A stretch of DNA of 64,000 nucleotides from Diadophis punctatus similis (GCA_023053685.1 JALIGW010000001.1:230318434-230382433), one strand, 5' to 3'. Shown: positions 46,833 through 60,705, counted from the first letter of the stretch. A program made the numbers and translations. Notes: a model not told the origin generated them from the letters alone.

Positions 46833-48348
46833 CATCATCAGAAGAAGTGACCAGAACAAGAGATTTGAGGGAGACAGGATAAGAGAAGGAGAGTCTGGGG
46901 GTGGAGTCAAGAGAGAAAGTAGCCTGGAGTATGCGATCCAAGTCCATTAACTCTTATCTAGCACCAATTTAGTGCTGACTTTTAACTGATTCAATTCTTG
47001 TGTATAGGCATGAGCAATAAATCAGCTTAACTGGAACTTAATATGTGGTCCTGATTCTTCCCATCTGACCGAGAGGGCATAATTTTCTCTCCCCCAACAG
47101 GAGCTTGGTTTTGCCGAAAGCCAGATCTACTGTATAAGCTATTTCCACAACAGTTCATTTCCTCCCAATGTCCTGTTGTTCTTGGGTTTTGTTTTGTCCT
47201 GTCTAGATTGCTTTTGGGTAAGCAAGTGTGAAAGATTGGTTTGGTTTCAGTAACTAGCTATAGTAATCTTAGAATTATCTCTTTTGTCCTTCCATGACAC
47301 TGAAAGAGGTCTTTCAGGTTGCTTTTAACCAAGCTGTTAAGTCTAAAATCAGCTTGATTTGTGTCTGTGTTTTCTAGAGCGAAGGGTGGTAAGTGAAGAG
47401 AGCTTGCACATGTGTACCTATGCCTGCAATGGAAAAGGAATTAACTGAAAGACACCGATTCCTCTGCTTTATCTATCTGTTGTTTTCAGCTTAGGCAGAG
47501 TATGTAAGAATTCCAGTAAGGCACCAAAATGCTTGGTTAGATAAGTCTGTAATTAAAGTTGATATTCAGCTTAAGTACAATTATTACAAACATTCCCAAG
47601 AATAGCCTGTTATGTGAGCATTGATGAGCCAGTGGTTAAAATTGCCTCATTAAAATGTGGAACACTTTCATTAGTCCATTAAAGAAATTTGATCTATCCT
47701 TGTGTACAGTTAAGAAACAACAACATATATTTTGGGTATCACTTGATAACAGGCTATAATCTTATGCACAATAATTATAGCTAACAGTTCCTTTAAGCAA
47801 ACAAACATTGGCTTAATTAGAAAGCAAAAGTAGTTCATCCTATTGGTTTTAATGTACAATGGAATTCTTGATTTCTATGACTATAATGACTTTAAATTTA
47901 TAAAAAGGATAACAGTTAACCCAGAGAATAAATATGGTATATTGCTGAATGTTCAGACAAAACAGTAGTGTTAAAGCATATTATCATTCCTTAATTTTCT
48001 TCCCTATATTAAATTCCATTGCAATGTTGGTAATAATGCCTGCTTTAACATCAGATTTAATATTCCTTCTCAAAATTCTTTATGAGAATTAATCAATTCT
48101 TGCAGAGTCCCTTGGCGGCAAGTAAGTAAACATTATTATCCATATACAATGAGAGAGTTTAAGTCATTAAGTGCTGAAATTCGGTTCCTTGTTAGCATAA
48201 ATTTGGAGAGTATTTTCTGAAAGCATTCCCTATAGTGACAGGAAGCTTATTTCACCATCTATGACTATGTGGTATTATCTGGCAGCTTTATATTTGTGGA
48301 TTGAGAATGGTGTAATAGACCCTGTAGGCAGCCTTTCCCAGTGTGATA
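46833..48348. other. Unique sequence, nothing recognised
   Basis: 1.5 kb without repeat ends, inverted repeats or homologous frames. Confidence 0.45.
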
Positions 48349-48356
48349 ACTTAGAT

Positions 48357-49020
48357 CAGTGGTTCTCAACCTGTGGTCTGTGAACCCCTGGGAGGGGGGC
48401 GATGTCGTCACAGGGGATCTGCGAAGGAGATCTTGAAGAAATGTAATGATTTAAATATTACCATATTTTTCGGAGTATAAGACGCACCAGAGTATAAGAT
48501 GCACCATAGTTTTGGGGGAGGAAAATAGGGGAAAAAATCTACCTACCAGGTATTCATCTGGCTAGCGTCCTTAGTCTGGTCAGCTTCAGCACATTATTTT
48601 ATCCCCTGGTTAGGGCTTAAAAAAACCCTATTCAGAGGGAGTAGCAATGAAAACAAGCCTGAAATGACTTAGGGCTGGAAAAAAACTTCTTCGGAGTAAG
48701 TAGCAATGAAAAAATCCTGCAAGCCAGGAAGATCGTTAGCACCTCGTTAGGGCTGAAAAAATTTTATTTGGAGCCATTAGCAATGAAAACAAGCCTGCAA
48801 GCTGGGAAGAGCCAGGAAGATCGTTAGCACCTCGTTGGGGCTGGGGGAAAAAGCTTCGAAAAGCTACATTCGGAGTATAAGACGCACCCAAATTTTCAGC
48901 CTCTTTTAGGGGGGGGAAGGTGCATCTTATACTCCGAAAAATACGGTAAGTCTTGGAGGTCCATGGCCACAAAAGGTATTTAAAGGGAGTCCATGGTGAA
49001 GAAAAGGTTGAGAATCACTG
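48357..49020. mobile_element. hAT MITE with SPIN-like ends, split by a TA-flanked MITE
   Basis: The ends CAGTGGTTCTCAACCTGTGG and AAGGTTGAGAATCACTG resemble those of SPIN/Charlie hAT elements as I recall them. The flanks ACTTAGAT (48349) and ACATAGAG (49021) agree at 6 of 8 positions. About 480 bases of the interior are a second MITE, leaving a hAT element of about 180 bp. Confidence 0.8.
48461..48946. mobile_element. TA-flanked MITE, CCGTATTTTTCGGAGTATAAG family, copy 1
   Basis: The ends CCATATTTTTCGGAGTATAA and ATACTCCGAAAAATACGG lie between TA dinucleotides (48459-48460, 48947-48948). The interior has three to four diverged tandem units built from GTTAGGGCTG, GGAG(T/C)-AGTAGCAATGAAAA and GATCGTTAGCACC. 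It is non-coding. Copy 2 at 63393 has the same length (486 bp). Confidence 0.9.
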
Positions 49021-49028
49021 ACATAGAG

Positions 49029-49904
49029 ATGAATTCCATCTTCCATACAAATCTTGGGAATTGTCCCAACACTTATGAGCTATAGAAGACTTCTCTCCCC
49101 ATCTCTTATTTATATTTATACAAATACACATACTGTCAAGCAACTCATGTAGGACTGTCAGAAAGCTATTCCAGAGGTTTTGGATCACCAGAAAGCCAAA
49201 GCCACTCTTATATATACATTTAAAAAAACATAGTTTCACTTGAGGCTTGGTGTAGGTGATCCAAAAAAATGTGAGAAGGAAGACATGAGTTTGTATGTGA
49301 TGTACAATATAGGAATTAATTGATATGACTGTTGGGAATAAAAAGAAAGAAATCGTGATGTATTAGTCTATCTTTCAGCGTTTACCTGCAGAATGTGAGA
49401 CAGCTCACTAGCCTTCATGTTGAAAGATTATGCCTCTTCTTCAATGCATTTCCACAGCAAACAGAATAAAAGTTACAACTTTAAGCATGCTTATTTTGCA
49501 GGAATAATTTCCATAAATGAATATGTAAGGTCTGTTTATTAACTTCCAGAGTGTACTCCCTCCCAATAATGCCCTATATCTTTTTAAGTATCTATGTGTA
49601 GGCGTATTTACCATCTATAGAATTTGTCAGGGTGCCATTAACAGGTGCATCTCCTGAATATTTCCTCCTGCTATTTTGTTCTTGAGCCAATCTTTCCTTT
49701 TCTGCTATCTTGGGGTTTATTTCTTTTGGTAGAAAAGACCCGAGAGCTTTCATCAGGTTTTCATTAAAAATGAAAAGATGATGTTAGCTTCACTTTGTCG
49801 TCCTGTCCTCCCCCACCCACCCCCACACCGCCTTTTCTTCCCTGACCTAAAATTATAAGCTCTGTTTCTAGTGAATCTCAGTGTTTGAGATCAAAGAAAA
49901 CTTG
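49029..49904. other. Unique sequence, nothing recognised
   Basis: No repeat ends or homologous frames. The left border of the DIRS-like element to the right is not visible and may lie in here or near 50040. Confidence 0.4.
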
Positions 49905-50039
49905 TCGACTAGGCTAATGTTGGCACAGGGGAGGCATAGATATTTTCTCTCCCAGACAACAGATGTTTCTGCAACCTTGCTCTTGGGTATGTGGGAGCTG
50001 ACAGGAGGAAATGCCATCTAGAGCGGTTTGGAAAGTTTG

Positions 50040-50460
50040 AAAAGCTTAGGCGTGCCTGATCATTTGTGCCCCACAGCTGATTGGCAACAAAGGCCTCGCA
50101 CATTGGGGCGGCCCCTTGAAGATCCGTGGTAGCAGAAAGGGGCCAGGGACTTTCTAGTCACTCTGGTGGCCATTTTGCTTGCAGTTCACGCCTCACAGCT
50201 GATTTTCGGGGACCTGATCCGCGTGCCTCACAACTACCATCAGCGTGGCCCCTTGTATCTCCGTAATGGCAGAGAGGTGCCTGGGCTGCAGCACTGCTCC
50301 AGCCGACTCTGCCAGATCGAGCCCCGCGCCTCTTAGGATCTTCACGCCTCATTGCTGAGCTACAAAGGCCAGTATCATCAGTGCAAGCCCCTAGACTTTC
50401 CGTGGCAGCGGAAAGGAGTCTGGAGTTCCTGAGCGCTTCGGCGGTCATACTTCAAGGGGC
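50040..50460 (+). repeat. Three diverged ~130-bp tandem units upstream of the DIRS-like gag
   Basis: The units start near 50051, 50186 and 50325. They share CACAGCTGATT/CATTGCTGAG, CCCCTTG-A-T-CCGTGG/AATGGCAG and GGTGCCTGGG-type words, at moderate similarity. They are probably the 5' untranslated part of the DIRS-like retrotransposon. The match is imperfect and the borders are approximate. Confidence 0.5.
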
Positions 50461-50828
50461 AGGATCACATAAGACTGCCTTTCTATCATAGCAGCTCACA
50501 GCGATCTAGGGGGATAGTTACTGGCCCTTTGCCAGGACTTTATTTGGAGCGGAGTCGCTGGTCAATCGTTCGGCCACAATCCTTGGAGCTCCAATTTGCC
50601 ACGGCAGCTACAACTCGCTTAAGACTGCCTGGATATTAGCAGTGAGGCCAGCGTGCATTTGCAAGTCTGGTGTTTCCCCAATTTGCTGGCAGATCCTGTG
50701 TAGCATTGCAGCTTCAGGATTGGGCCCCCATTTGTAATCAATGGCTGCGGTGGGGCCAGGCTCCTGCCCACATTTGGGGCACTCTCTAGGAGATAGAAAC
50801 GACGCTATGCCGGCAGCAGAGCTTTCAA

Positions 50829-52255
50829 GTGCGTCTGCCCCATTATCAGGCATGCATGAACAAAATGGAGGACAATTGTGCAGGCTCTGGCATACTGCAG
50901 GAAGAAACATGGTCTCCTCAGACCTCAGACAGTAATGGCAGGGGCCCAGTCAAGACCAGGTCTGCTAGCCTAGCAGCAGTGGCAAAGACCAGAGTAAAGG
51001 TTCGGGCCCACAAGAAATCATCCAGGGCGGAGGAGAGGGAAGCCAAACAGAGGCAGAAGGCCTTAGATAAGGAGCTTGACAGAGCAAAAAAGAGTTCAGA
51101 TCAGCAGAGACGCTCTGATCCCAAAATGGCCAATAACCCAATTTCGCGCCAGGTTCCTGAGAGGGCCTTGCAGCAGGTGCAGCATGCGGAGCATCAAGGG
51201 ATGCCTGTAGGTATCTGGTCTCCAGTGAATATTAGTGAGCAGTTAGGACAACACGGTCTTTTAGGGCCTACTAGAACAGCTGAAATTTCTGCTCATTCTA
51301 TGTCGCAGATTCCTGTGACAGCTACTGAGAGAGGACAGCCCTTAAGTGGGCACAAACGCACTCCAGAGGTAACATTTACCCCAACAGCAGTGGGACTCCG
51401 CCCAGGGGTGCTTCAGGAACAGGGCATACCTCCCTTTATGAGGTTTTGGATATCTCAGGCAATCAGACAGGGAATTGCTGATGGACTGCAACAGAGCCAT
51501 CAATTGCTGATCCCAGTAGCCTACCAGGCCATGCACCCTGAGCTTTGGCAGCCAGCAAGTGAGGCTGCAAGTTACACGGGCCTTATTCCCCAGCTCATTC
51601 CGCCTGAAGCCAATCTTCCCTGTCGGAAGGAGAGTGTCGGGGGAGGGGGATTTTTCTGCCTATGAAAGAGAACCCCCTTGTATGCCAGCCTTCAAGGGTC
51701 TGTTTAATCCCGCTCTCTTTAAGCCCCTACTTGCCAAAGCACAGAGCACTGCTTGCTTGGGGAAGGACTCTGTGTCACAAGAGCCCACCCCAGAGGCGGC
51801 CAAGCAGGAGGACTTCCTTTTCACGGAGCAGACTACTGAGGATGTTCCTAGATGTGATAAAGAGGCAGTGGGTCTCACCAGCCATATATTCCCAACCCAG
51901 AGCTGCTTTAACTTACACCTCGGTCCTACCACTGGACGCAGAGGATGCATTGTAGGCAGAAGGGTGAAAGGAGGAAATGGCTTCTGTAGAGCCCATCTGG
52001 CAGACTCCTGGGTGATACGTGCCTCCACTGCAGCATCTTTCTTCACCCGAGAATTGGTGCGCTGGCTCAGGCAGCTTCAAGCTCGGATCCCAACAGAGGA
52101 TCTGAGGGTGCACCAAGACCTCTGCAAAATCATTGCTGCTGCCGAATTTACCGCGGATGCATCTCTAACCGCCGCCAAGTTTTTGGCACGGGCCATTGCC
52201 TCTTCTGTGATGGACCGTCGCATGTTGTAGCTGCGACGTTGGCGCATGGACACCA
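50829..52255 (+). pseudogene. DIRS-type retrotransposon gag-like ORF, broken
   Basis: Two overlapping frames make up one gag-like protein. The first (50829-51665) is basic near the N-terminus (KVRAHKKSSRAEEREAKQRQ) and proline/glutamine-rich later. The second (frame of 51559-52230) ends in STAASFFTRELVRWLRQLQA, VHQDLCKIIAAAEFTADASL and AKFLARAIASSVMDRRML, a block I recognise from the gag-like ORF of vertebrate DIRS1-type elements. A frameshift near 51640 separates them, and a stop follows RRML. The tyrosine recombinase, reverse transcriptase and RNase H ORFs are missing, so the copy is dead. Confidence 0.72.
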
Positions 52256-52408
52256 AGAACATCCTCAGATGTTCTGTGCATGCGCAGAGGGTAAAAGAAC
52301 TCAAATGGTGGTGTCCCGGTGGGTGGATGGGCGGAGCATCGCGCTGCCTTCGCGATCGGCTCTCCGACGACCGACAGGTAAAAGCGAACCGGGAGCATTT
52401 CACCCCTG
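52256..52408. mobile_element. Right half of a palindromic hAT MITE joined to the DIRS remnant
   Basis: The segment contains TGTGCATGCGCAGAGGG, like the centre of the palindromic MITE at 46493, and ends GAACCGGGAGCATTTCACCCCTG, the terminal repeat of that type. There is no matching left arm: to the left the DIRS gag-like sequence begins at once. Confidence 0.75.
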
Positions 52409-52416
52409 GAAAGGGC

Positions 52417-53155
52417 GTATCAGATAAGACCAATGCCCCCTTTAAGACTTTACAGAGTAGCTGCTCTTACAGAAATGAATACAATGAAAGTTTGTGGAAA
52501 GTAGCAACACAATTGTTATACATTGAGAATTAAGTAATGACTATTGATTTGAACAATAATGGTTAATGGTTTTGACAGACTAGAGTCGCATCACTGAGCC
52601 AAAACCCCTCTGAATCTAAATAGTCACAGCCTTCCACTCCTAAGCAATTCTGTTAAGAGATTATAATGTTCTTTTTTCAAACTGATGCACCCTAACAGGA
52701 CACTAAACAGCTGAAATACTAAGCTGCACTCTTAAGGTTATGTACATTCCACAACATAGAAATGAAGACAAAGGTCTTCAGGGAGAGGAAGATAAAAGAG
52801 CTGAGTTGACATGAACGCTAGAATAAATTATCCGGTTTGGGGTATGGGGTTGTTTATTTTTGTAAGAAATGTATATCCTCTCTCTGTCCCTCCCCTCCAG
52901 CTTGAACAACTGCAATTCAGAAGAGGAAGAAGAAATAAACAAAAATAAATAAATTCAATTAAAGTTAAGACAAATCCTTAGTAGATCATCTATTACCTTC
53001 CTCCACACAGGGACTCCCATCATCCTGGCCCCAATAGCCAAGGAAATAGGCAGGGTTTTTTTCCCTTTACGGTTTCATTATTATTTACAATTTTCCATAT
53101 TTCAACTAATGTCTCATACATATTCTCTATATTTCCTTATATCTCTATACAATGA
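52417..53155. other. Unique sequence, nothing recognised
   Basis: No repeat ends or homologous frames. Confidence 0.4.
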
Positions 53156-53159
53156 ATAT

Positions 53160-53246
53160 ATAATACAATACAATACAATACAATACAATACAATACAATA
53201 CAATACAATACAATACAATACAATACAATACAATACAATACAATAT
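53160..53246 (+). repeat. (AATAC)n pentanucleotide array
   Basis: About seventeen uninterrupted units. A minus-strand frame across it reads as a VLYCI repeat, which is not a gene. Confidence 0.96.
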
Positions 53247-53249
53247 ACA

Positions 53250-54055
53250 ATAGGCAGATTTTAATGTCTTTCTGTGTGCTGGAGGAGAGGGGTGATCCTT
53301 CCAGAGAGTGGGTGTCTCCTGGATCCCATCAGATGGCATTATCTCAAAGAAGGGACCTGAAGAGTGTCCACTTTGACAGAATGAGTGAGCAGGCAAACAT
53401 CCTTCAGGAGAGGTGGTATTGATGGGTTGTTGTTGTTTTTTCATTCTCTCACTTGATTTGTTCCTGCTTTGAGATTTATCAAGACCTGGTCCTAGGAGTC
53501 AAGTTCTGGATCATGTGCACAGCTACCAGAATTTGAGTTCCAGGATTTCCCACAATTGACATTTGCTGTCTTTGCTAATTCAGCTCTAGCGAAAATTGCC
53601 TACCTGTAGTGACAGCTTTGTAGGGAGGGTGCAGTTGTGAACAGAGTTACAGAGTGTTGCCTTTATGGCCTTTCAAGCAATAGCATTAAAAAAAAATCTA
53701 ACTCACTGCCAGCATTTCAAAGTGTTCATGAGTGCCCCCTTCAGATGAGCCTTAGTTCTTTTCTGCTCACTGAATTAGTGCAGTTGTCATTCAAAACAGC
53801 TGAAACTACATTGGACTGTGGAGGAAAAAAATCCCTGGCATTTATTCCTCTTCCTTCTTTGACATTATCTTCAAATTCTGGCTCTAATTCTCAAATTGCC
53901 TTAGTCACCTACCTATCCGAAATAATAATCTTAATAGTCCAAGGATTTATTATTGATTTTTTTTTAAAAGAGAGAGAGAATAGATATATTTTAAGGAGTT
54001 TTTTTAAAAAAAAGTTTCCCTAGAATAGAATATCCATTTCTGTTTGTGAGGAAAG
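53250..54055. other. Unique sequence, nothing recognised
   Basis: A 128-residue open frame (53637-54023) shows no domain. An A run and T runs lie near 53688 and 53957. Confidence 0.4.
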
Positions 54056-55075
54056 AAAAATTATTTATTTATTTGATAATTTTATTTGCCACCCATCTCA
54101 CTATGGGGCTACTCTGGGCGATTTACAACAATAAAAAAATGAAAAAATAACAATAGCAAAGGAATAAAACAATAAAAATAAACAATAGAAGTACAATAAT
54201 GTGAAATTTAAAAAGATGGGCGGAGGGGGAGCGGGAAGCACAGGAGAAAGGTTGTCAGGCTGTGATTTTATGTTGCCTGTTACATGTATATGCAGGGAGA
54301 TGCATCCCTATCAAATATAATGGTTTATTCCTGAGTACGTGATTAATATGTTCCTAGTACATATGTGTACATTCCTTTCTTTTGATCTTTCCTTTTGTCT
54401 TCTGCTTCTGCACGAAGCAACACCTATGTTTATAGCCAGGATGTGATTTATTATTTTTGTAACGAAATAAATATCTTATACCTTAGCATTTGAATTGCGG
54501 TTTATTTTGATAATGTCAGAGTTTCAGGAAAAGATTCATTTCGCCTCTGATGAGAGTAATTCTTATCTTAACAAAGGTATGTTCAGCTAATTAGTCCAGT
54601 AGCCACCTCCCGTGAGGTACTTCCCTATTGGATCCCCAGGTTAACCGGCAGAGCCAGGTCTTCAGGTCCTTGTGGAAGGATAGGAGGGTGGGGGCAAACC
54701 TCACCCCAGGGGGCAGGATGTTCCAGAGGGCTGGCGCTACCACCTGGATGACACAGGATAAACATCGGAGTCCCTTGATCGATGGGATCTTCAGCAGGCT
54801 TCCTCTACCAGCGTGTATAGGATGGGCTTGTCCTAATGGGACGAGATAGTTCATCAAGCAATCTAGACCTATGCCATGGAGGGCTTTAAAGGTCTTTAAC
54901 CAACACCTTGAACTGCACCCAGAAGCAAACCATTAGCCAGTGCAGCTTGTGAACATGGGTCATTCAACGGGTCCCAAAGATTTCTCTTGCTGCTGTATTT
55001 TGCACCAGTTGAAGCTTCTGAATGCATTTCAAGGGTAGCCATGTAAAGCACATTGCAGTAATCCAGATGAGTAAT
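54056..55075 (-). mobile_element. CR1-like LINE, 3' part in two blocks, minus strand
   Basis: The left block (54056-54240) holds the 3' untranslated region with a TTTA tail and TTTGCCACCCATCTCACTAT. The right block (54590-55075) encodes on the minus strand APALWNILPPGVRFAPTLLS and FHKDLKTWLCRLTW, matching the WNQLPPE region at 28618. The roughly 345 bases between (54242-54585) are not CR1-like, so the element was interrupted or rearranged. Confidence 0.8.
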
Positions 55076-56472
<1,397 letters not shown>

Positions 56473-56474
56473 TA

Positions 56475-56768
56475 CCGTGTTTTCCCCAAAATAAGACCCT
56501 GTCTTATATTTTTTTGAACCCCGAAATAAGCGCTTGGCCTTATTTTGGGGGAGGTCTTATTATTTTGGGGTGCGTGGAGCAAGACGGGGCTCCTCTTGCC
56601 GTCTTACCTGATTTCCAGCTCTGTCTCCCTAACACTAACCAGAGGAAATGGCGGGGACCAGTTGCACATGCGTTTAAATATTTTCGCGGAGGGCTTATTT
56701 TTGGAGGAGGGTTTATTTTTGGGGGAGGACTTATTATCTGGGGAGGTCTTATTTTTGGGGAAACACGG
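56475..56768. mobile_element. TA-flanked MITE, CCGTGTTTTCCCCAAAATAAG family
   Basis: The inverted ends CCGTGTTTTCCCCAAAATAA and TTATTTTTGGGGAAACACGG lie between TA dinucleotides (56473-56474 and 56769-56770). The 294-bp interior repeats GGAGG-CTTATTTTTGGGG words on the right side. It is non-coding; the GGGLIFGGG-like frames are from the repeats. Confidence 0.9.
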
Positions 56769-56770
56769 TA

Positions 56771-57269
56771 GACTCTTCTTGGAATGAGAGAGTGGCTCAT
56801 GCTCATGCAATTGGCTCAAATTGCATCTGTGTAGAGGCCTCTTGGTTTTCAGAGGAATTCTGGGAAATGAAATGGTATATGAGATCCAAGAGCACTATTA
56901 GAGAAAAACAAAGAGTGAATCCAACCAAGTATACAGGTAAACATCCTTAAGGATTACATTGTGGTGATAAGAGCAACAAAAAAGTATTATATTTCAGTTC
57001 TTGTTTTATTATAAATTTCCAAAAGGCAGACCTGTTTAGGGTGACCCAGTCTCTTCTAAGTAAAGAGGAATCAAGTCAGGTTTTATAGGTCCCCTGGGAG
57101 AATTGCCCTAAACATTTGTTGGATTAAGTCACTTGCATTTGCTTTGGATTGGATCTCTCCTGTGCAGTTCCCATAGAGTTAAGTTATGCTTAGTTAACAA
57201 GGAAAGATTAATCCTGTTAGTCCTAATGAAATGGACAGGATCCTTGGGTTTTAAGCTCTGATCTTGTGT
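56771..57269. other. Unique intronic sequence, nothing recognised
   Basis: No repeat ends or homologous frames. Confidence 0.4.
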
Positions 57270-58475
57270 TTTAGATCCATGTCCCTCCTGGTTGCTCAAG
57301 GCTTCCCAGGAGATGACAGGGGATTGGATCCTTGCAATGGTGAATGCTTCTGGAGAAAGAGGACAGTTCTGCCAACTTCAAATAAAGCAGTGATCTGCTC
57401 TTCTTAGGAAGCCAATGAAACTGGACAACTTTCATCCAGTTTTCAACCTTCCCTACTCAGAGAAGGTTGTTGAAAAGGTGATAATCTTACAGTGCCAGAG
57501 AACCCTGGAGGGAGTGGGTTATTTGGATCTCATTTCAGTCATATTTTCATATTTCACACTTGATTACTCAAAGGCATGAATCACACCTATTAATGAGCTT
57601 CAGCAGGCTTGGTATGTGGGTGGTATGTCCATCCTGGCCCTTCTGGAACATGGCTTAGGGAGATTGGGAGTGGGAGGCACAGTTTTTTGGTGGGTCTCCT
57701 TTTTACGTAAAACTTCTGCATAAGGTTCTCCATTGATATGGGATTAAATATCATTACTTTGCTGATGATTCTAGTTGTATATCTCTGCTCCACGCAACTC
57801 AAGATTTCCCCCTGCTGACTGGAGTCTGTGGAATCTGGATGGGGAAAAACAGACTTTGCTTTGACCCTGGCAAGAACATGTAGCTGTGGCTTGAGAGCCT
57901 CTTGGATCTGGAGATTTTTCATCCTTGACTCTGGATAGGGTGGCACACAGCCACAATTGATAAGCAACTAATGTCCTCACAGTATGGGTTTAAGGAGCAA
58001 ATGTTTGTCATGGCCAGAATGCCATTTGTAAACATTCATTATATGCCTGCTAGTGGATTGAAAGACTCTGGTCATGATTACTCACATCTTAGTCACAACT
58101 CAGTTGGACTATTGCAGTGTGATTACATAAGATGATCCTTGAAGAGGATTAGAAAGTTGCAGCTACTTCAGAATGCAGCTTCAGTAAACTTCCAGGTGCA
58201 ATTCAAGATGCTAGCTATCACCTGTAAAGCCTACATGGCACAGGCCCAGATTATTTGTAGGTCTCTCTCTATTTGATTCCGCTTGCCCCATCAGATCAAG
58301 TTAGGCATGCTCTGAATCCTTTCTCTGAAACAATGACCTCTACCAGGAACCAGGAGACATGCCTTCTTTGTCACAATGCCTATGGAACAGCATCCTCCTG
58401 GCATGAACCTAGTCTCTTAGCCTGACCTTGAAAAACCTCAGGCATTAGGCCAGATATCTATTGAGCCCTGTGTGT
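57270..58475 (+). mobile_element. CR1/L2-clade LINE remnant, plus strand
   Basis: One frame near 57413-57530 reads KPMKLDNFHPVFNLPYSEKV then VEKVIILQCQRTLEGVGYLD, the 'N-x-R-P-V-S-N-L-P' and 'EKV' fingers motif of a LINE reverse transcriptase. Near 58085-58115 a THxLVTTQLDYC-like piece follows in another frame. The end (58320-58460) corresponds to the region before the 3' tail. Frameshifts and internal deletions make it inactive and old. Confidence 0.7.
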
Positions 58476-58631
58476 AAGGTTGGTGTTATTTCTTTTCAGA
58501 CAGACTACTAGAAGCCTCAGTTGCACTGTATTGTTTATGTGTGTGTAATTAATTTGTTTTTCACAACTGAATCCAAAGCATTACCCAACTTAAAATGTAG
58601 GATATATGTGGGCTTCAGTGTCACCCTAGTG

Positions 58632-58732
58632 CAGGGGTGTCAAACCCGCTTGCATTGCAGGCCATATCGTGATGTATCATCATGTTTTTTGCCTTTGTGG
58701 AGCCAGGATGGGCCGCCAGTTTGACAGGCCTG
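58632..58732. mobile_element. Short hAT MITE, CAGGGGTGTCAAA family
   Basis: The ends CAGGGGTGTCAAA and TTTGACAGGCCTG are inverted repeats, the second with two changes. The flanks do not form a convincing 8-bp duplication. It is related to the element at 7707 and only 101 bp long. Confidence 0.7.
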
Positions 58733-58740
58733 AAGTAGAT

Positions 58741-60705
58741 GCATTCTATTAGCATCACAAGACATTTCTTTCATCCTCTTGTACTTTCGGCTTGGGGATA
58801 GAACTTAAAACCTCACTATGTTTGTTTGTTGATAGTAAAACCAAATTAAAATGATGTGGATGGTAGATTTAACTTTAAGAATTTTGATTACATTAATATG
58901 GTCTCACTTGCCAGTGTAAATTTTATTTTTCATAGCTTTATTTAAAAAAGTGATGTTTTTAGCTCATGTCAATAAAATGGTAAAATATTATATCCCATCC
59001 ATAGGTAATACATATATGTAAGCAGCTAGATGTCTTTAAAAATATGGGATCAATACAAAGAACACTAACTTCTTCCTTCAGTAATAGTTTGCTACAGTAT
59101 GCGTTCTAGCATCAGTGTGAGAGATGATTAAATGAAGCATTATGTTGTTGACATGTTGACTGCTTCATAACTCCCATAGAAGGAGGGAGGGTAGATATAA
59201 GAGCATTTGTTCATCAGTAAAATCATGCTCTACATGTGGATGCAACTATGTACACGAGAAAACAACTAATGGAAGAACATTTGTATCTTTTTAATGTGAA
59301 AGAATTTATGTCTCTTTTAAAGCGTGTTTGCCATTTGTCATTTCTATAAATACTACAGTGTCTGTTTAAAAATCTGTCACGTATTGGAGCAAATGTTGAT
59401 GTTCATTCAATAGATTAACAAATTAAACGTTGCAGTTTTATTTCTTGTTGGGGCTACTCTCTATTGTTCAACTTGGGGTAGAAAGATATTTTGGTTTTGG
59501 TAAAGAGAAGTATTCAAAATTGACTTTTCCATACTTGCAGATTAATATGGTCCAGGGCATTCCAAGCTTACTTTACTTAATAGGTCTAAGCATACTTTCA
59601 ATAAAAGATGGCTTCAATATACCAGCCCATCTAGTATTGGGGGAAATAATCATTATTCAATTTTTGGTGAACGGGAAGGAGAATTTAAATCTTTCTGCCC
59701 TGTATTGATCCAAAAGTACGTAGTTTCTTCTTACGAAGCTGTAATTTGCATGAATAGGAAATCTGTCTACTGGGGCCACCAAATAGCACCTTCGAATTAT
59801 TGACTGTCATTTCAAGGCTGCAACAGGTAGACTAAATACATTTAAGACACAGTAAGGTTTCATCAAATTGAACATGCCCCAAAGAAAGCTGACAGCAGTG
59901 ACAAAAAATAGCCAGGAACGATATAGTGAGTTCTCTTTCAGGTCTTAAATGTACTTTGGCTGCTATTTCTAGTTTTATTACATTTACTGCAAATGATTGC
60001 ATGTTGTTGGTGTAAGGGAAATCCTCCAAGTGAAGTGTGATCCATTCTATTTTAGTCTTCTTTTCCACCATTCTCTTTCTTTCTTTTTGCAATTGTCTTT
60101 TAAATATTCTGGAAGCTGGCCTTTTTCTCTAGAATTGCTTTTCATTTGAGCTACGCAGAATAGGGAGTCATTTGGTAAAGTGTTTTCTAATCATAACACA
60201 GTAGTATCAATGTTTCTGGAGAGAATAATTCAGAATTGAAGCAGCTGGACTAAATTAACAGAGCTGCTGCTATATAAATAATATACAGGAAAACATGTTG
60301 GAAAATGGAACTGCAATAAGTGTGTCATTTGAGTCTACAGAAACTTATCCAAGGAACTGGATTATGGGCAGATTACTAAGGGTAGACATATTGATTCATT
60401 TCTGAGTGTCCACTTGAATTTTCTACATTCAGGCGCATTTTACATTTTTTTGAGATGATTCTTAAAATCATCTTGTATCCAAAGAGCTCACAACCTGTAT
60501 TATCTAGAATGAAGCTGGTGACTAATCTCTGGTCAAACAGGAGCCAGAAATAAATGTTACTAGTGATCTCATGATCATTGGAATTGTTTCTCTGATATTA
60601 AGGTTTGTGAAAACAGTCCACTCAATTAGGTGTAGAAATACCATGCAAAAGAGAATGGCATTTTTTCCCCAATTTATATTCATTCCCTGAGTTTTGTTCT
60701 CCAAA
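58741..60705. other. Unique AT-rich intronic sequence
   Basis: Two kilobases without repeat ends. A 92-residue frame (59430-59708) is hydrophobic and has no recognised domain. Confidence 0.45.

Noticed and set aside
46433..46950. Mirror-image frames on both strands (up to 158 residues)
   Set aside because: They arise because the palindromic MITE reads the same on both strands.
53145..53444. 99-residue minus-strand frame with VLYCI repeats
   Set aside because: It is created by the AATAC pentanucleotide array.
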